Source: Cordia subcordata
Taxonomy: Eukaryota; Streptophyta; Magnoliopsida; Boraginales; Cordiaceae
Direction: 5' to 3'
Length of the DNA: 64,000 nucleotides
Assembly (NCBI GenBank): GCA_028554755.1
Contig: JAPTOF010000006.1
Span: forward strand, 15,127,001-15,191,000
Made by a program: the position numbers and the translations under genes. The notes under the pieces were generated by a model. That model was not told where the DNA came from. It saw nothing but the letters and a program-made list of their open reading frames with translations, and made no database searches. Positions 9,845 to 21,430 of the stretch are shown here, piece after piece; position 1 is the first letter of the stretch, and each line of letters opens with the position of its first letter.

Positions 9845-10635
9845 ACTTATCATCATCCACAACAACATGATCACACGCATTATAGGGATGTAGCTGCTAA
9901 ATTAGAAGAGGGTCGTTAGCCATGTATGCAATGGGACCAAAGTCAAAAACCTACGTTGGCAAATGACCAGGAGTAGGCAACAAAGGCAAAAGCGAAGGTT
10001 GCATAATATGGTAACCAGCAAAGAAGTGTCTTTGATGACATTTGGTAGCTGCATGGCCAAATTTTTGGCATATTTGACACTTTGTACGTTTTTGACCATT
10101 AGGTTGGGATGCCGTTGACATAGCCACGCTATTTGGAGGAACATGAGCAGAATGTGAAAAAGATGAAGGCTTTAAATTATTTTGGGCAGAACCTTTCTTA
10201 GAGGAAGACGAAAGTGCTTGATTGGTCAAGATGGAATTTTGAGTTTGTGAGACAAGAGTAGTAGTTGTATTTAACACAGGCAAAAAGGAGTCTTCATCCT
10301 AAAATTCATTGTTCATGCAGCATGAACTTCGCACGAAATTGAGAAAAACAAGGTGGAGCCAAAAGATTCTCAATTGATGTGACAAATGGATAGTGAGTTT
10401 TTGGTAATCTATCTACCGTAATCAATACCAATTCTGAATCTGAAACTAGACCCCTAATGGTTATGAGACTAGAGGAGAGAAAACGTATCTATTGAAGAAA
10501 TTCAGCAATAGAGAGAGCATTTTTCTTTAAAGTACGAAGTTGATTACATAATAGTGAACAACGAGCAAGCAGTTGATGGAGATAAGATTTTTCCAAGGAA
10601 GACAAAAGTTCATGAGCAGAATCGAAACTAAGAAC
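9845..10635 (-). pseudogene. Copia-A gag C-terminal half with zinc knuckle
   Basis: The minus strand encodes the UBN2-type gag end: ELLSSLEKSYLHQLLARCSL and LRTLKKNALSIAEFLQ with a stop next to it. The 110-codon frame from 10283 down to 9951 then contains a Ser-rich basic stretch and the zinc knuckle CQICQKFGHAATKC (CX2CX4HX4C, near 10045-10086). The knuckle binds RNA in the particle. The left end runs toward protease and is cut by the gypsy insertion at 9845. The right end is cut by Copia-C at 10635. Confidence 0.85.
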
Positions 10636-11062
10636 TGTTAGAAAATTTCTCTTTAAAGTGGGCTACCGTTAATTATTTTTGGTTTTATAAAATAGGTTGA
10701 ATATCTGGTTCACAAGCTGGGCTTTGTGATTATATTGGTTTTAGCCCACCTCATAAATCCATACGGTTCTTTTGTGCGTAGGCCCATATATTCTGATAAA
10801 TCCTTTTATGGCAAGGACTGTCAGAATTTATTATAAATGGGGCTAGGTCTCCTCTCCTACTCTTAACCTAACAGTTGTTCCCATAAGCATCTGTTAATAT
10901 TGAGTAGAGCAAGGAGAGGAAGATCTAAGCCTAAACTGGGTGACAGATATTTCTTCAACAACAATTCTTTAACAAAATAATAATGTCTCAAACAGGTATG
11001 TAAGTTATGTCTTTGAATTTTATATTGTAAATTCATATACACGATCTTATATTGCGCTTACA
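10636..11062 (+). repeat. Copia-C 5' LTR
   Basis: 427-bp LTR, TG...CA, preceded by AGAAC and followed two bases later by the primer site. Confidence 0.9.
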
Positions 11063-11064
11063 TG

Positions 11065-11077
11065 TGGTATCAGAGCC
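11065..11077 (+). other. Copia-C primer-binding site
   Basis: TGGTATCAGAGCC is the standard complement of the initiator tRNA-Met 3' end used to prime minus-strand DNA in plant copia elements. It is the cleanest primer site in the window. Confidence 0.9.
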
Positions 11078-11637
11078 ACTTATACATGGATTTACTTGTA
11101 TTTTTTTTTAAGAAAAATTGAAATACTTGTTTGAGCATATAAACTACGAAAGTTGTTGATGATTGTTTATAGTATTATTAAATTTTATTTCATAAAATTG
11201 ATTGAGTGCTTTCGTAGAACTCTCCTTGGTCGTTCTTAATGTATTTTATGATCTATTTTAATTTTTGAGTTTTTCCTCTGAATTATTTAGAGAAAGCCAA
11301 TCGCCACGCACATCAAGAAAATAGCCATTTTTTAAAATAAAAAGGGAATATTCATGATTTGATTTGTATTTTTGAAGCCCCATGTTTTGGTCTTATGTTT
11401 CAAATTTTTGCGATTTTCTTGCTTTTTAATAAAATAAATTAAAAAAAAACTATTTGCATAATCCAGCAAAGAATTCAACTTTTTCTGGTGAAATTGATAT
11501 TGAATTTGAATTTCTAGGTGAAAAAGATTCGGATTAGATTATTTGATTACAAAAATCAAATTAGATTCGAGGTTTTTATGACATGGGTTTCGTTTTGGGT
11601 CTAAACATACTCTGTATTGGCCTAATTTAGACGTAAA

Positions 11638-12000
11638 AAGGCCATGTTTGGTAAATAAGACTTTGGGGTGATTAAAATTTTCAATTAATAAGCATAGCCA
11701 AACAACATCTTATTTTAAATTGGTGAGGGGTGTGTTTGGCAAATAGGTCTTTTGGGATACTCAGGCTTTTGTTATATATGAGCGCGACCAAACAAGGCCC
11801 TTGTATTTTAAGCTAGAAAGGACTGCGTTTGGCAAAACTTAATTTTTTTTAGCTTTTTGGTCTTTAGATTATTTGCATAACCAAACAGAACCCTTATTTT
11901 AAGTTGGGAAGGCCTTGTTTGGCTAAAGGTTTTTCTTACCAAAGACATAGCATTACATATTTTATATTTACCAAACAATGCCTTTGCTACTATGGAATCA
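11638..12000. repeat. Four tandem ~91-bp repeats in Copia-C leader
   Basis: Each unit opens with a variant of TGTTTGGCAAA (near 11645, 11732, 11823 and 11915) and closes with ACCAAACAA-like sequence (near 11698, 11790, 11881 and 11972). Spacing is about 87-93 bp. The GTTTGG and CCAAAC cores are complementary, so each unit could fold into a hairpin. The middles diverge strongly. Confidence 0.8.
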
Positions 12001-12024
12001 AATTTAATTTAAAATATTAAATTT

Positions 12025-12055
12025 TGTGTGTGTATGTGTGTGTATATATACATAC

Positions 12056-12093
<38 letters not shown>
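12025..12093. repeat. Compound (TG)n(CATA)n(TA)n microsatellite
   Basis: Consecutive GT, TA, CATA and AT dinucleotide/tetranucleotide runs. No coding meaning. Confidence 0.95.
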
Positions 12094-13979
12094 TAGTCTT
12101 TTGAGAGGGAAAAAAAAACCATCATGGTCGAGTTTTTTTTTTCTTTTGGTCATCCATTATTATATAAATAAATATATGTACATATGATATATTTTGTTAT
12201 GCCCTAAGATGCAAAATTAATGGTGACATGTTTTTGCAATGGATATTTTATAATTATTGCTTATGTATTATTCCTTTTAAAGTATTAAATTAATTAATAT
12301 ATTATTAATTAATTTACTATAACGAGTCCTTAGGGCACTTTTAAGTACAAGTGCCATCATCTATTTGCTTTTGCAAATGTCATAGAATTCTATTGCTAAG
12401 CGATGCCATTAGATCAAGTTAATATTTGGCACCAATAACAATTGTTTTAGCTTTGTTATGAAAATAAATTTAATTAAACGTTGAAATTTTATGGTTTTCT
12501 TTATGGCAAGTTCTGTGTTTTATAAATAAAGATTTGATCTAGAAGTTTTCTTTAGTTCTCTGAATTTAATGAAAATATTTATTTTCTTTATTCAATTTGA
12601 AATTTTATATATCTCCTATTACTAGATTATTCGTATGTGCTCTTGAAATTTGTTGAAGAATGCAATTTTAAATTGATCACTGAGACATGTTATATTGAAT
12701 TGTTTCATATTGTGTGGTCAATCGCATACATAGCATTTTGTGATTAAAGTTAAGCATTAATTTTTCCTAATGAGTTGACAGCATAGATTGAAGTTGGCAA
12801 ATTCACCAAAGTGATTTGCTCAATTAAATCTATGGCTTTTCTCGTTTTGTTTGGGAAACTACCATCGTAAAGTACGCAATGTTCTCCCAAAGGAGATCAT
12901 TATATGGCTTTAGCCAAGTAGCATAAGCATAAAGTATAGACTAAGATTACAATGCTGCTAGGGAGTTCAATTGTCCAAAGGTCGTTGACTTTTCTTTCAG
13001 TGAGGTGATTTTATATGTATTACTTTATGTTAAAAGAGTGCCTATTTAAATGTTGAATTATTTGCCCAAAGGCAGATATGACCGCGATGTGCTTGGACTC
13101 TTTTGTTTATAATGCTTATTCTTGTAATATAGTATGTATGCATAATGTTTATTGATATTGCATTCTTTTCTTGGATTGTTTCATTTATTTTGAACCATCA
13201 TTACTTAGATGTCTTGAATAGATAAAACCATTATGAAATGAAAGCAAATATTGGGTTTTATCTGAGTATAGTCAATACTAACTTCACATTACATTTGATG
13301 CACATGCCGCTTTGGTTGATAAAAATGGTGATAAATAAAGGGTAATATAATTGGCAATAGACGAGGTCTAACTATCTTGCTTAATGACTATGAAGAGACC
13401 ATAACTGAGTATTTAGTGAATGGCTTGTCTTGAACTAAGAATGTAAAAGAACTCCTAATAGTTATAGGAGAGAAATACCAAGGAATCTTGGAATATCGAT
13501 GACAAAAAAATTATCCATTATGTTATTGAGAAAAACAAAATTAAGGGTAGAAACCCAAAGGTTGTATATTTTGTTTTCAATCTTAAGCCCTATTCTTGAA
13601 ACGTTAGCACCTCGAATTCTACGGGTTATGTTCCTAAGAGAAGTCATAGTTTTAAAAAGAGTGGTAAAATCATAATGTAAGAGGTCCCAAATCTGCTATT
13701 AATAAGTTTGATAAGAACTCTTACTTTTGTAAGGTTATAAAAGAGCTCATTGCACAAGTTAAATGTTGGTTAAATAAAGAGAAAATAGATGAGGGGCAAG
13801 TGGATTAGAGTCTTACATTGGGACTGTTAGTCTTTATTTAAAAATTAGTTTTGAACTTATTTTGGAAAATGTTTTAGACGGAACTTGATTCCTATTTCTT
13901 TTTTTTTTTTAAGACAAGATTGGTTATGATTTTCACTTTAGAAGTGACCAAATACAAATTTTTTTTAATTCCAAAATTG

Positions 13980-14760
13980 TTGGTGAATGTGTTTTATCAA
14001 ATGGTTTATACTAATTGTACTTATTCCTAGGAAGTTATCGTGACTCTTTTCATATAAAAAATTTTGCTTCTAAAAGGAGTTTAATTATAAGAAATTATTC
14101 CTTTGCTGTGGCATAAAAGGTTAGGTCATATTTCTAGGGAAGGAGTTGAAAGACTCATTAACAGTGAGATTTTACCTTCTCTAAATTTTTGATGATCTTG
14201 AAACTTATATTGGGTGCATAAGGGGTAAGCGCACTAGAGTTAAAAGAAATATGCTACCCGCAGTTTTGCCTTTTAGAAGTGATAAACATAGATACTACGG
14301 GACCTTATTCGGTTATATTGTGTGGTAATAAATATTTTGTTACATTCATTGTTTTTTTCCTCGTTATAGATACTTCTATCTAATTAAAGAGAAATCTGAT
14401 GCTATTGAGAAATTTAAAATTTTTAAGACAAAGGTAGAAAAAAAACTTGGGAAAGTTATCAAAATTGTTGGATCTAACGGAAGGGGTGAGTACTATGGTA
14501 GGCTTGGATCTCCGAACAATATATAGGGTTGTTCACCCAGTACTTATAAATTTATGGGATTATTGCCTAGTATACTATGTTTATTATCCCTGAGTAAAAT
14601 GGTATGAACGAATGGTGAAAATGCACCTTTATGTATATAATAAGGAGCATAATGAATGTTACTGATCTAGTAGAGTACCTTTACAGTGAAGCCATTAAAA
14701 TTTCTTGTTAAATGCTTAACCATGTTCCCAACAAGTTTGTCCCTAAGGCTCATTTTTCGA
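13980..14760 (+). pseudogene. Copia-C integrase remnant
   Basis: The reading shows LLWHKRLGHISREGVERLIN (histidine part of the zinc head, near 14103-14165), CIRGKRTRVKRN (Cys and basic part), INIDTTGPYSVI (first catalytic Asp block), EKFKIFKTKVEKKLGK, and then GSNGRGEYYGRLGS. In the last block the usual SDxGGE Asp is replaced by Asn. Multiple shifts and stops occur. The next block (around 14570-14760) retains only traces of the PExNG motif. Confidence 0.8.
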
Positions 14761-15289
14761 ATTTTGGTTAGTGAGAAAACCCAGTTTGACCGATTTTCGA
14801 GTTGGGGTTGTCCTGCTTAGGTAAGGATTTTCAATTAAGAAACCACTGACCCTAAGACTATTCGTTATTTCATTGGGTATTTGGCTCATTTTTAATGATA
14901 TAAGTTTTACTCTCCTATATGTGTTTCTATGATTGTCAAATAGCAAATGCCCAAATTCTTATAATTGGATGTTGATAATGTTGTATGTCCTCGACCTACT
15001 ACTGAGGATAATGATAGAGAAATTGTCTCATTTTCACTACTGATAAGTAGTCAGACTGGTACTCCACTCACGTTGAGAGACAAGATATTAGTAGATACTC
15101 TATAATAGATAATGATGTTACAGCTAATGACAATATACATGTTGAGATCTCACAACCTTATGATTTAATGATATACAACATTTAAAAGGTCTATTAGAGA
15201 AAGAAGACATTCCATCTATAATGATTATCACATTTACTTGAATGCTACAAGAGATGAGATGCAACCTATGATGAAATTGAATTTGGGAA

Positions 15290-15960
15290 CTTGTTGATCT
15301 TCTTAAAGGAGATAATCTTATTGGTTACAAATAGGTCTTCAAGACCAAAAAAGATCTCCTAGAGAAGATTGAGAGGCCAAAGGTGATATTAGTTATAAAA
15401 GGCTTTACCTAAAGAAAATGTATAGATTACAACGAAATCTTTTTCACATGTTTCTATAAAATATTCTTTAAGCTATTAATGGCTCCTATGGATGTGAAAA
15501 TAGTTTTCTTCAATGGTGATATATATCTATAAGTTTACATGAAACAGCCCGAGGGTTTACTATTACTGGTAAGGATAATATGGCTTGTAGACGTAGAAAA
15601 TCCATTTATGGTTTTGAATCAAGCCTAAAGGCAATGAATATTTGAAGTTTGATCAAATGGTAACTTCTTATTATTTTGAGGAAAATAGAGTTGATCCACG
15701 TATACCCTTCAAGATCAATGGAAGTAAATTTGTCTTTCTAATATTACATGTTGATGATATTTTACTAGTTATATATGACTTGGGTATGCTCCATGAGACT
15801 AAACAATATTTTACTTAAGGCTTTCGATATGAAAGATTTAGAGGATGCTTCTTTTGTTCTTGGTACTAAGTTTTATTGAAATAGGTCTCTTGGAATTTTT
15901 GAATCCTTTATGAAAATCTTACATTGATTGAATTTTCAGAACTTTTTGGTGTAAAGGATT
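15290..15960 (+). pseudogene. Copia-C reverse transcriptase remnant
   Basis: Landmarks in order: VFKTKKDLLEKIERPKV, the substitute for the copia WV(F/Y)K.K motif, near 15340; IKGFT then a stop then RKCIDYNEIF; MAPMDVKIVFFNGDIYL; YMKQPEGLL; and the active-site-like VFLILHVDDILLVIYD near 15733. The catalytic VDD pair is preserved but the tyrosine is His. Stops and shifts break the domain into several pieces. Confidence 0.8.
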
Positions 15961-16860
15961 GTAAGTCTTGTGTGCATTTATTGTAAAAGGTGATCCACTC
16001 AAATTGAAGCAATATCCTCAAAATGATATAGAAAGGGATTCTATGAAAGATATACCTTGTGCTAGTGCAATTGAGAGCTTGTTGTATGATCTAGTATGCA
16101 CTACACTTGATATCACTTTTGTGGTAAGATTTTTGGTTGATAATAAATCTTGGAATGGATTATTGGGTTGTTTCTAATTAGGTAATAAAATACCTACAAA
16201 AGACCAAAAATTATACGCTTGTCTGCTATAAATTAGATTATCTAAAGTTGGTTGGATATTCTAACTCTGACTATGTTGGATACTCAAATGATTGAAAATT
16301 TACTTTTGGGTATATCTTTGTGTTAGTTGGAAGGGACATGTCTTGGAAGAGTGCAAAATAACAGCTTGATGCCTCTTCAACTATGTGAATTTGTGGCTTG
16401 CTATGATGCTTCATCTTCTACTATATGCTTTAAGAATATGATATCTAGTTTTGAGAATTATAAATTCTGTTACTAGATCTATAAAGAGCTATTGTGATAA
16501 TAGAGTTGTTGTTCTATTCTCAAAGAATAATAAGAAAATTAAAGCTTGCAAGCATATAGATATCAAGTTCTTGGTAGTCAGAGACTTTGTCAAAAATAAT
16601 GGCATTCATATAGAACGAATTGCTAGTGATAATATATTAATTGATTCCTCGTCCAAGGGTCTTTGGTTTATGATTTTTGTGAAACATGTTAGGAATATGA
16701 GTATTTTACAATCTTTTTTATGCTATTGTCTAGTGGGAGCTTTATATCTCATGTACTATTGGATATTCCCATTATTTTATGTTTTGCTTTGCACATTAGC
16801 GCATTTGTACAATAGCATGTTGTTTTGTGGTTTACAATATAATTGTATATTGTAATTACT
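15960..16860 (+). pseudogene. Copia-C RNase H remnant
   Basis: The 15968-16177 frame carries RDSMKDIPCASAIESLLYDL followed by VCTTLDITFVVRFL, the start of the RNase H connection (PYASAVGSLMYAM.CTRPDI). LVGYSNSDYVGYSND, FGYIFVLVGRDMSWKSAK and (in the 16451-16855 frame) SYCDNRVVVLFSKN, KHIDIKFLVVRDFVKN and ILIDSSSKGL follow. These match the YSD.D, SGY, W.S.KQ, CDN, KHI and D.LTK blocks. The tail of the 16451 frame past the LTK-like block is non-homologous. Confidence 0.8.
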
Positions 16861-16861
16861 C

Positions 16862-17471
16862 ATATTCATATTTTATTGAGGATCTTATGTTTGGTGTCCA
16901 TTGTGATAAGATCCCCTATTGTGTTTAATATCTCCATAAGGACACATTTTGGTTGGAGATATGTATTCTTACCTTTGGCATGTTGATCGCCGTTTTGTGA
17001 GGTTAAGAATAATCTATCCTCTGGCCTGTTGAATGCCATTTTTGTGAGGATATATGTTCTTTCCTCTAGCATATTGAATGTTATTTTGTGAGCATAAAAA
17101 TAATAAATTTCTCTTGCTTTAAATGTCGATATTGGAGAAATCATGTCGAGGACTGACAAAGAAATAGCACATTTTGATCATATATTGGTGCTAGTTTCTT
17201 GCTATGATGCCGTATGTTTGGTCCATGACGATAAGGTTGGATGACATTTGTGACCATGGAAAGTCTTGTGTCAATAAGGAACACTATGACTGTCATGATT
17301 CGATGTTTAACAATCTTGTTGGTCCGAATATGCGCTTGAGGTGTAATCTTGTGAATCATAATATTTTTAAAAATTGTGGCCATATTCTGTTTCCTATTCA
17401 ACCTAATAAATATTTTTCTTAAAAATTTTTGAAAAATAAATAAAACAATTAATGTTGGCCAAGTGGGAGAT
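16862..17471 (+). other. Copia-C non-coding 3' segment with short repeats
   Basis: About 610 bp between RNase H and the 3' LTR. Three loosely repeated ~45-bp units begin near 16972, 17018 and 17063 (CCTYTGGCATGTTGA-like, ending TTTTGTGAGG). No reading frame of interest. It ends in the purine tract before the LTR. Confidence 0.6.
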
Positions 17472-17965
17472 TATTAGAAAATTTCTCTTTAAAGTGGGTT
17501 ACCATTAATTATTTTTGATTTTATAAAATTGGTTGAATATCTAGTTCACAAGTTGGGCTTTGTGATCGTATTGGTTTTAGCCTACCTTATAAATCCATAC
17601 GGTTCTTTTGTACATAGGCCCATATATTCTGATAAATCCTTTTATGGGTAGGACTGTTAGAATTTATTATAAATAAGGTTAGGTCCCCTCTCCTACTCTT
17701 AACCTAACAGTTGTTCCCATAAGCATCTGTTAATATTGAGTAGAGCAGGGAGAGGAAGATCTAAGCCTAGACCCATAAGCATCTGTTAATATTGAGTAGA
17801 GCAGGGAAAGGAAGATCTAAGCCTAGACTGGGTGACAGATATTTCTTCAACAACAATTCTTTAACAAAACAATAATGTCTCAAACAAGTATGTGCTTCCG
17901 CTATCAATTATATCTTTGAATTTTATATTGTAAATTCATGTATATGATCTTATATTGCGCTTATA
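17472..17965 (+). repeat. Copia-C 3' LTR with 56-bp tandem duplication
   Basis: 494-bp LTR, about 67 bp longer than its partner. A 56-bp unit starting CCCATAAGCATCTG is repeated directly at 17716-17771 and 17772-17827, differing at about one base. A further insert of about 11 bp near 17892-17910 accounts for the rest. The first dinucleotide is TA instead of TG. Confidence 0.88.
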
Positions 17966-17970
17966 AGAAC

Positions 17971-18331
17971 TTGAGTCACAAGAGCTTCAGATACAGTAGC
18001 AGTAATGCAAGCGAGAACAAAATGATTGGTATGTTTCCACTCATCAAGCGAGACACAAAGTAGAAGAAGCGGCAGAAGTTTTAGAGGGAGAGGAAGTGTC
18101 TGTGGATTGATCTGATTTTTCTGTAGAAGAAGAAGATTGTTTAGATTGAGATAAAGGCTGAGGAAGAAAGCCATCAACATATGACACCAAGTTATCAAAG
18201 GAAATAAAACTAAGCATCTAAGACTTCCAAACAAGATAATTTGTATTATCCAGGGAAACAATGACAAAAATTTTGAGATTAGAGGTAGGAACAAAAAAAG
18301 TATAAGAAGAGAAAATGGAAGAGGAAGCCAT
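17971..18331 (-). pseudogene. Copia-A gag N-terminal part
   Basis: An ATG at 18331 (minus) starts MASSSIFSSY, followed by IFVIVSLDNTNYLVWKS, then a stop, then MLSFISFDNLVSYVDGFLPQ. This is the copia gag opening (LxxxNYLxWKxQ...L.GYVDG). A Ser-rich stretch follows, and TGATGA stops lie near 18041. The ATG lies about 50 bp downstream of the primer site. The reading continues across Copia-C at 10635, as expected from the AGAAC duplication. Confidence 0.85.
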
Positions 18332-18379
18332 GGTGAGAAACATAGGTATAGACGATAATGACGTAAGTCAATAATCTCA

Positions 18380-18387
18380 TGATACCA
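18380..18387 (-). other. Copia-A primer-binding site
   Basis: On the minus strand TGGTATCA follows directly after the ...CCTTTACA end of the 5' LTR. It is a shortened match to the initiator tRNA-Met site. Confidence 0.75.
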
Positions 18388-18417
18388 TGTAAAGGTTGAG
18401 AAAATACATGAGAGATT
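18388..18417 (-). repeat. Copia-A 5' LTR, inner part (split)
   Basis: First 30 bp (plus-strand order) of the right LTR: TGTAAAGGTTGAG onwards, ending in AGATT, the target duplication of Copia-B. The LTR continues at 24989. Confidence 0.88.
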
Positions 18418-18847
18418 TGTTAGAATTTTATATTCTAAATGTGGTTCTATTTGTTTTATTTAAATTAATATTTCACAATACTACTTGTATTTAATATTAG
18501 TCTGAGTGATGTTGGATAAGATTTTGGTAATTATCTTCAGCAATTTTACAATAATTGCATTGGGCAGCTGCCTAAGATAACTATATAGATCAGTTTTCCT
18601 TGATGGAAGGAAGTCTGTATAAACCAATCATACGGGTCCCTAATTCAAGCAATCTAACACCCTGTTTTCCATCACAGTAGATTGCAATGAATTAGAAAAA
18701 CTCGTAAGAAATTTGTGTTTTGATATTGGTTATAGCTGGAGGTTAGTGAATATCCTGTTTAAACGCTTCCGCTTCTATATATTAGATTTATATGGGTTAT
18801 TATTATTATGTGATTTGTAAGTAATTGTGGCTTTTAGTTTTTCATCA
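18418..18847 (+). repeat. Copia-B 5' LTR
   Basis: 430 bp, TG...CA, flanked by AGATT on the left and by a TGGTTATCAAAGC primer site two bases to the right. Confidence 0.9.
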
Positions 18848-18862
18848 TATGGTTATCAAAGC

Positions 18863-20190
18863 ATGAATTTTCTTTGCCTAGCCATTAGTTTGGTTCTATT
18901 TTCAAAAATGCATACAGATGGTATTTTGAAAATTTTATATAATATAATATATCCAAATATGTTTGTCTTTTACTGCTGAAATTCATTGGTTTTTATTTTA
19001 AACAAATCATTAAACAAGGAAGAGATTTTCTTTTCCCTTTGACGGGTTGATTCCACTCTCCTAATTAGAGACTTGGGAGAAGGGGAATTATTGAGCCACA
19101 TATAAGATTTAGTGTGTTTTGATACTTTTCCATCTATTTTTCTAGATTTGAGGAATGGATTTAAATATTTATTTTATTTTTTTGGTTAAATTCAAATTTT
19201 GTTTTCAGAATATATGAAGTTAAATCTTTGTAATCTTTCATAATTATTTGATTTGTTGGTTATAAACATATGCCAAGGAGATATTTTCTCTCCTAATTTT
19301 TTGTTTTTGGTGTCTGCCACCTTTTTGGGAGGTTTTCTTTATCTTATGATAAATTGATATGTTGTCTCCTATTTTTAGTACCTACCCTTTTTTAGAAGAA
19401 TCTATTTTTGAATCCATCAATGTGCTTATTTTTATTTACATGTTTAAATGAGTTTAATATTTGTTGATTCGTTTAATTAATGGAAGTGATGTTTTACAAT
19501 TTAATCAAACTTGTCTGTTTAGTGGCTATTTTTATTTTTAGTAGATAAGATAGGCTATTAGGTTTAAAATAATTTTGGACATACAATTTGAGGATAAATT
19601 TCATTTGGAAAAAGTCCAACATAATCACTGGCATTTCATTGGACTTCGACTATAAAGTAGTCATAAAGGAAATTTATTTCAGTTTAAAATTAAAGTCTAT
19701 TTTATTTCTAGAGTTAAGACATTATTTACATATGATACGTATTCTTTATACAATGTCTTAACATATTTGTGATGTCATGTGATCCGTATATTTAAAGTAC
19801 AGCCGCAGCATCTTTATTTGTACAATGATACGTTATGTACTTTTAATTTTATCGATCACATCTAGCATAGATGACATCAGCTTGCAATTAAATATAAAAA
19901 TATGTTAACTTTTCCCCGAAGGAAGGTTTTATATTTTTATATTTAATTAGAATGGAATAGAAAAAAATATTTTTATTTCTTAATCAGCCCATTAGTATTA
20001 AGAAATATTAATAATTTTGCTAGTTCCATCATATAAGTTGATAAAGTGAATATTATGTACATTAAAATCTTCGTCCACAGGTAGATTTTAATGACACTAT
20101 GATTTATATTTCTATTTTTTTGTATGACTTGCATTGGCATGCATATCATATATGAATGGAGTTTGATGTGCCTGTCTAGATAAGCAACGA
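18863..20190 (+). other. Copia-B non-coding leader
   Basis: About 1.3 kb of AT-rich sequence between the primer site and gag. No frame with family similarity was found. Confidence 0.6.
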
Positions 20191-20990
20191 AAGCATGATT
20201 GTTTTCTGTTCACTTGCAGCAGTCGTGATATCTGATAATGCATCTGAAATTCCTTTTGTGAGTTGGTGACAATTATAAGGCATGGAAGGAGAAAGTTCTT
20301 CATTTACGGTGTATGGACCTTGACTATGCTCTTCGCAAGGAAGAGCCAGCGGCACCAACTGACACTAGCACTCAAGCTGAGATAGCATTATATGAATGGT
20401 GGGATCGATCCAACCGTTTAAGTATGATGTTTATTAAGTCTCGGATTTCTGCTAGTATCCGTAGGTCCATTCCTGATTGCAACAATGTCAAGGACTATAT
20501 AAAGGTATTGCTGAACAATTTGAATCTTCAAACAAGTCACTTGCAAGCACCTTAATGGCACAATTATCATCAATGAAGTTTACCAGCGTTAAAGGTGTGT
20601 GAGAGCACATAATGACAATGAGGGAAATAGTTGCATAGTTCAAATCATTAGAGGTTGAGATTTCTGACTCGTTTTTGGTGCAACTTATTTTGGACTCTCT
20701 TTCTTCTCAATATGGACATTTCAAAATTTCTTACAGCACACATAAAGAAAATTGATCAATTAATGAGCTACTTGTCATGCGTGTGCCCAAGGGTAAAGAA
20801 GGTTGGTTCAAGAAATTGGTGAAAGTGCACTACTAGTGACAAACGATAAGAACAAGAAGCGATCCTATAAAAAGAAAGGAAGGTCTTGCACCAATCCATT
20901 CTCAAAAGGATCGGTGAAGGAGGGAGCCTATTGTTTCTTTCGTAAAAACGAAGGGACATGTGAAGAAGGAGTGCCCAAAACGTAAGCTTG
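20190..20990 (+). pseudogene. Copia-B gag with mutated zinc knuckle
   Basis: From about 20290 the frames give LDYALRKEEPAAP, EWWDRSNRLSMMFIKSRISA and IPDCNNVKDYIK (UBN2-like gag), then, after shifts, LAPIHSQK-like and the knuckle region CFFRKNEG / KGHVKKECPKR at 20930-20990. The second knuckle cysteine is Arg, and a one-base shift separates the first Cys pair from the His-Cys pair. Stops occur near 20602, 20637 and 20754. The gag would normally form the cytoplasmic particle around the RNA. Confidence 0.85.
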
Positions 20991-21430
20991 AGAAGGAAGG
21001 TAATCTCATTCCCTTGGTGTGTTTTGAATCTAATTTGGTCAAAATTTGTCATGACACTTGGTGGATTGATTCTGGTGCTACAATTCACATTGCTAATGCC
21101 ATGCAGGGTTTCATAAGTCAAAGGAAACCGATGGGAAGTGAACTAAACGTCTATATGGGCAATCGGATGAGGTTACAAGTTGTGGCTATTGGAACGTAAG
21201 GTTTATTTTAAGTACTGGTTTTTAGATTTAGAAAGAACATTTTATATTCCAGACTTCTCTAAGAATTCAATTTCTGTTTCAAGACTTCTGTTGAAAGGAT
21301 TTCATGCAAACTTTCATAATAATGCTATTGATATTGTGAAAAATTCAAAATTTGTTGGAAAATGTACTTTAATTGGCGACTCGTACAAAGTCCATTTAAG
21401 TAACAATGTTCCATCAAGTCTAATGGTTGT
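20990..21430 (+). pseudogene. Copia-B protease
   Basis: TWWIDSGATIHI (21056-21091) is the copia aspartic protease active site, with the catalytic Asp-Ser-Gly preserved. It is followed by ELNVYMGNRMRLQVVAIGT, a stop or shift at about 21199, and then LERTFYIPDFSKNSISVSRL, the L.NVLYVPxxxxNLISVSxL block. The surviving pieces are long, so decay is moderate. Confidence 0.85.

Larger units (their letters stand above)
11078..13980 (+). other. Copia-C leader and unrecognisable gag region
   Basis: About 2.9 kb between the primer site and the first recognisable integrase motif. It holds the 91-bp repeats (11638-12000), a compound microsatellite (12025-12093), and sequence around 12840-13900 where gag and protease should lie. 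No intact frame or zinc knuckle could be identified there. It is AT-rich with stops in all frames. Confidence 0.6.
10636..17965 (+). mobile_element. Copia-C: degraded Ty1/copia element
   Basis: LTRs at 10636-11062 and 17472-17965 share the ends TRTTAGAAAATTTC...GCGCTTAYA. The target duplication AGAAC is present at 10631-10635 and 17966-17970, inside Copia-A gag. A perfect TGGTATCAGAGCC primer site (11065-11077) follows the 5' LTR, and a purine tract (AAGTGGGAGAT) precedes the 3' LTR. At 7.3 kb it is long for a copia element, partly because of a long non-coding leader with 91-bp repeats. Integrase, RT and RNase H are recognisable but heavily broken. Confidence 0.9.
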
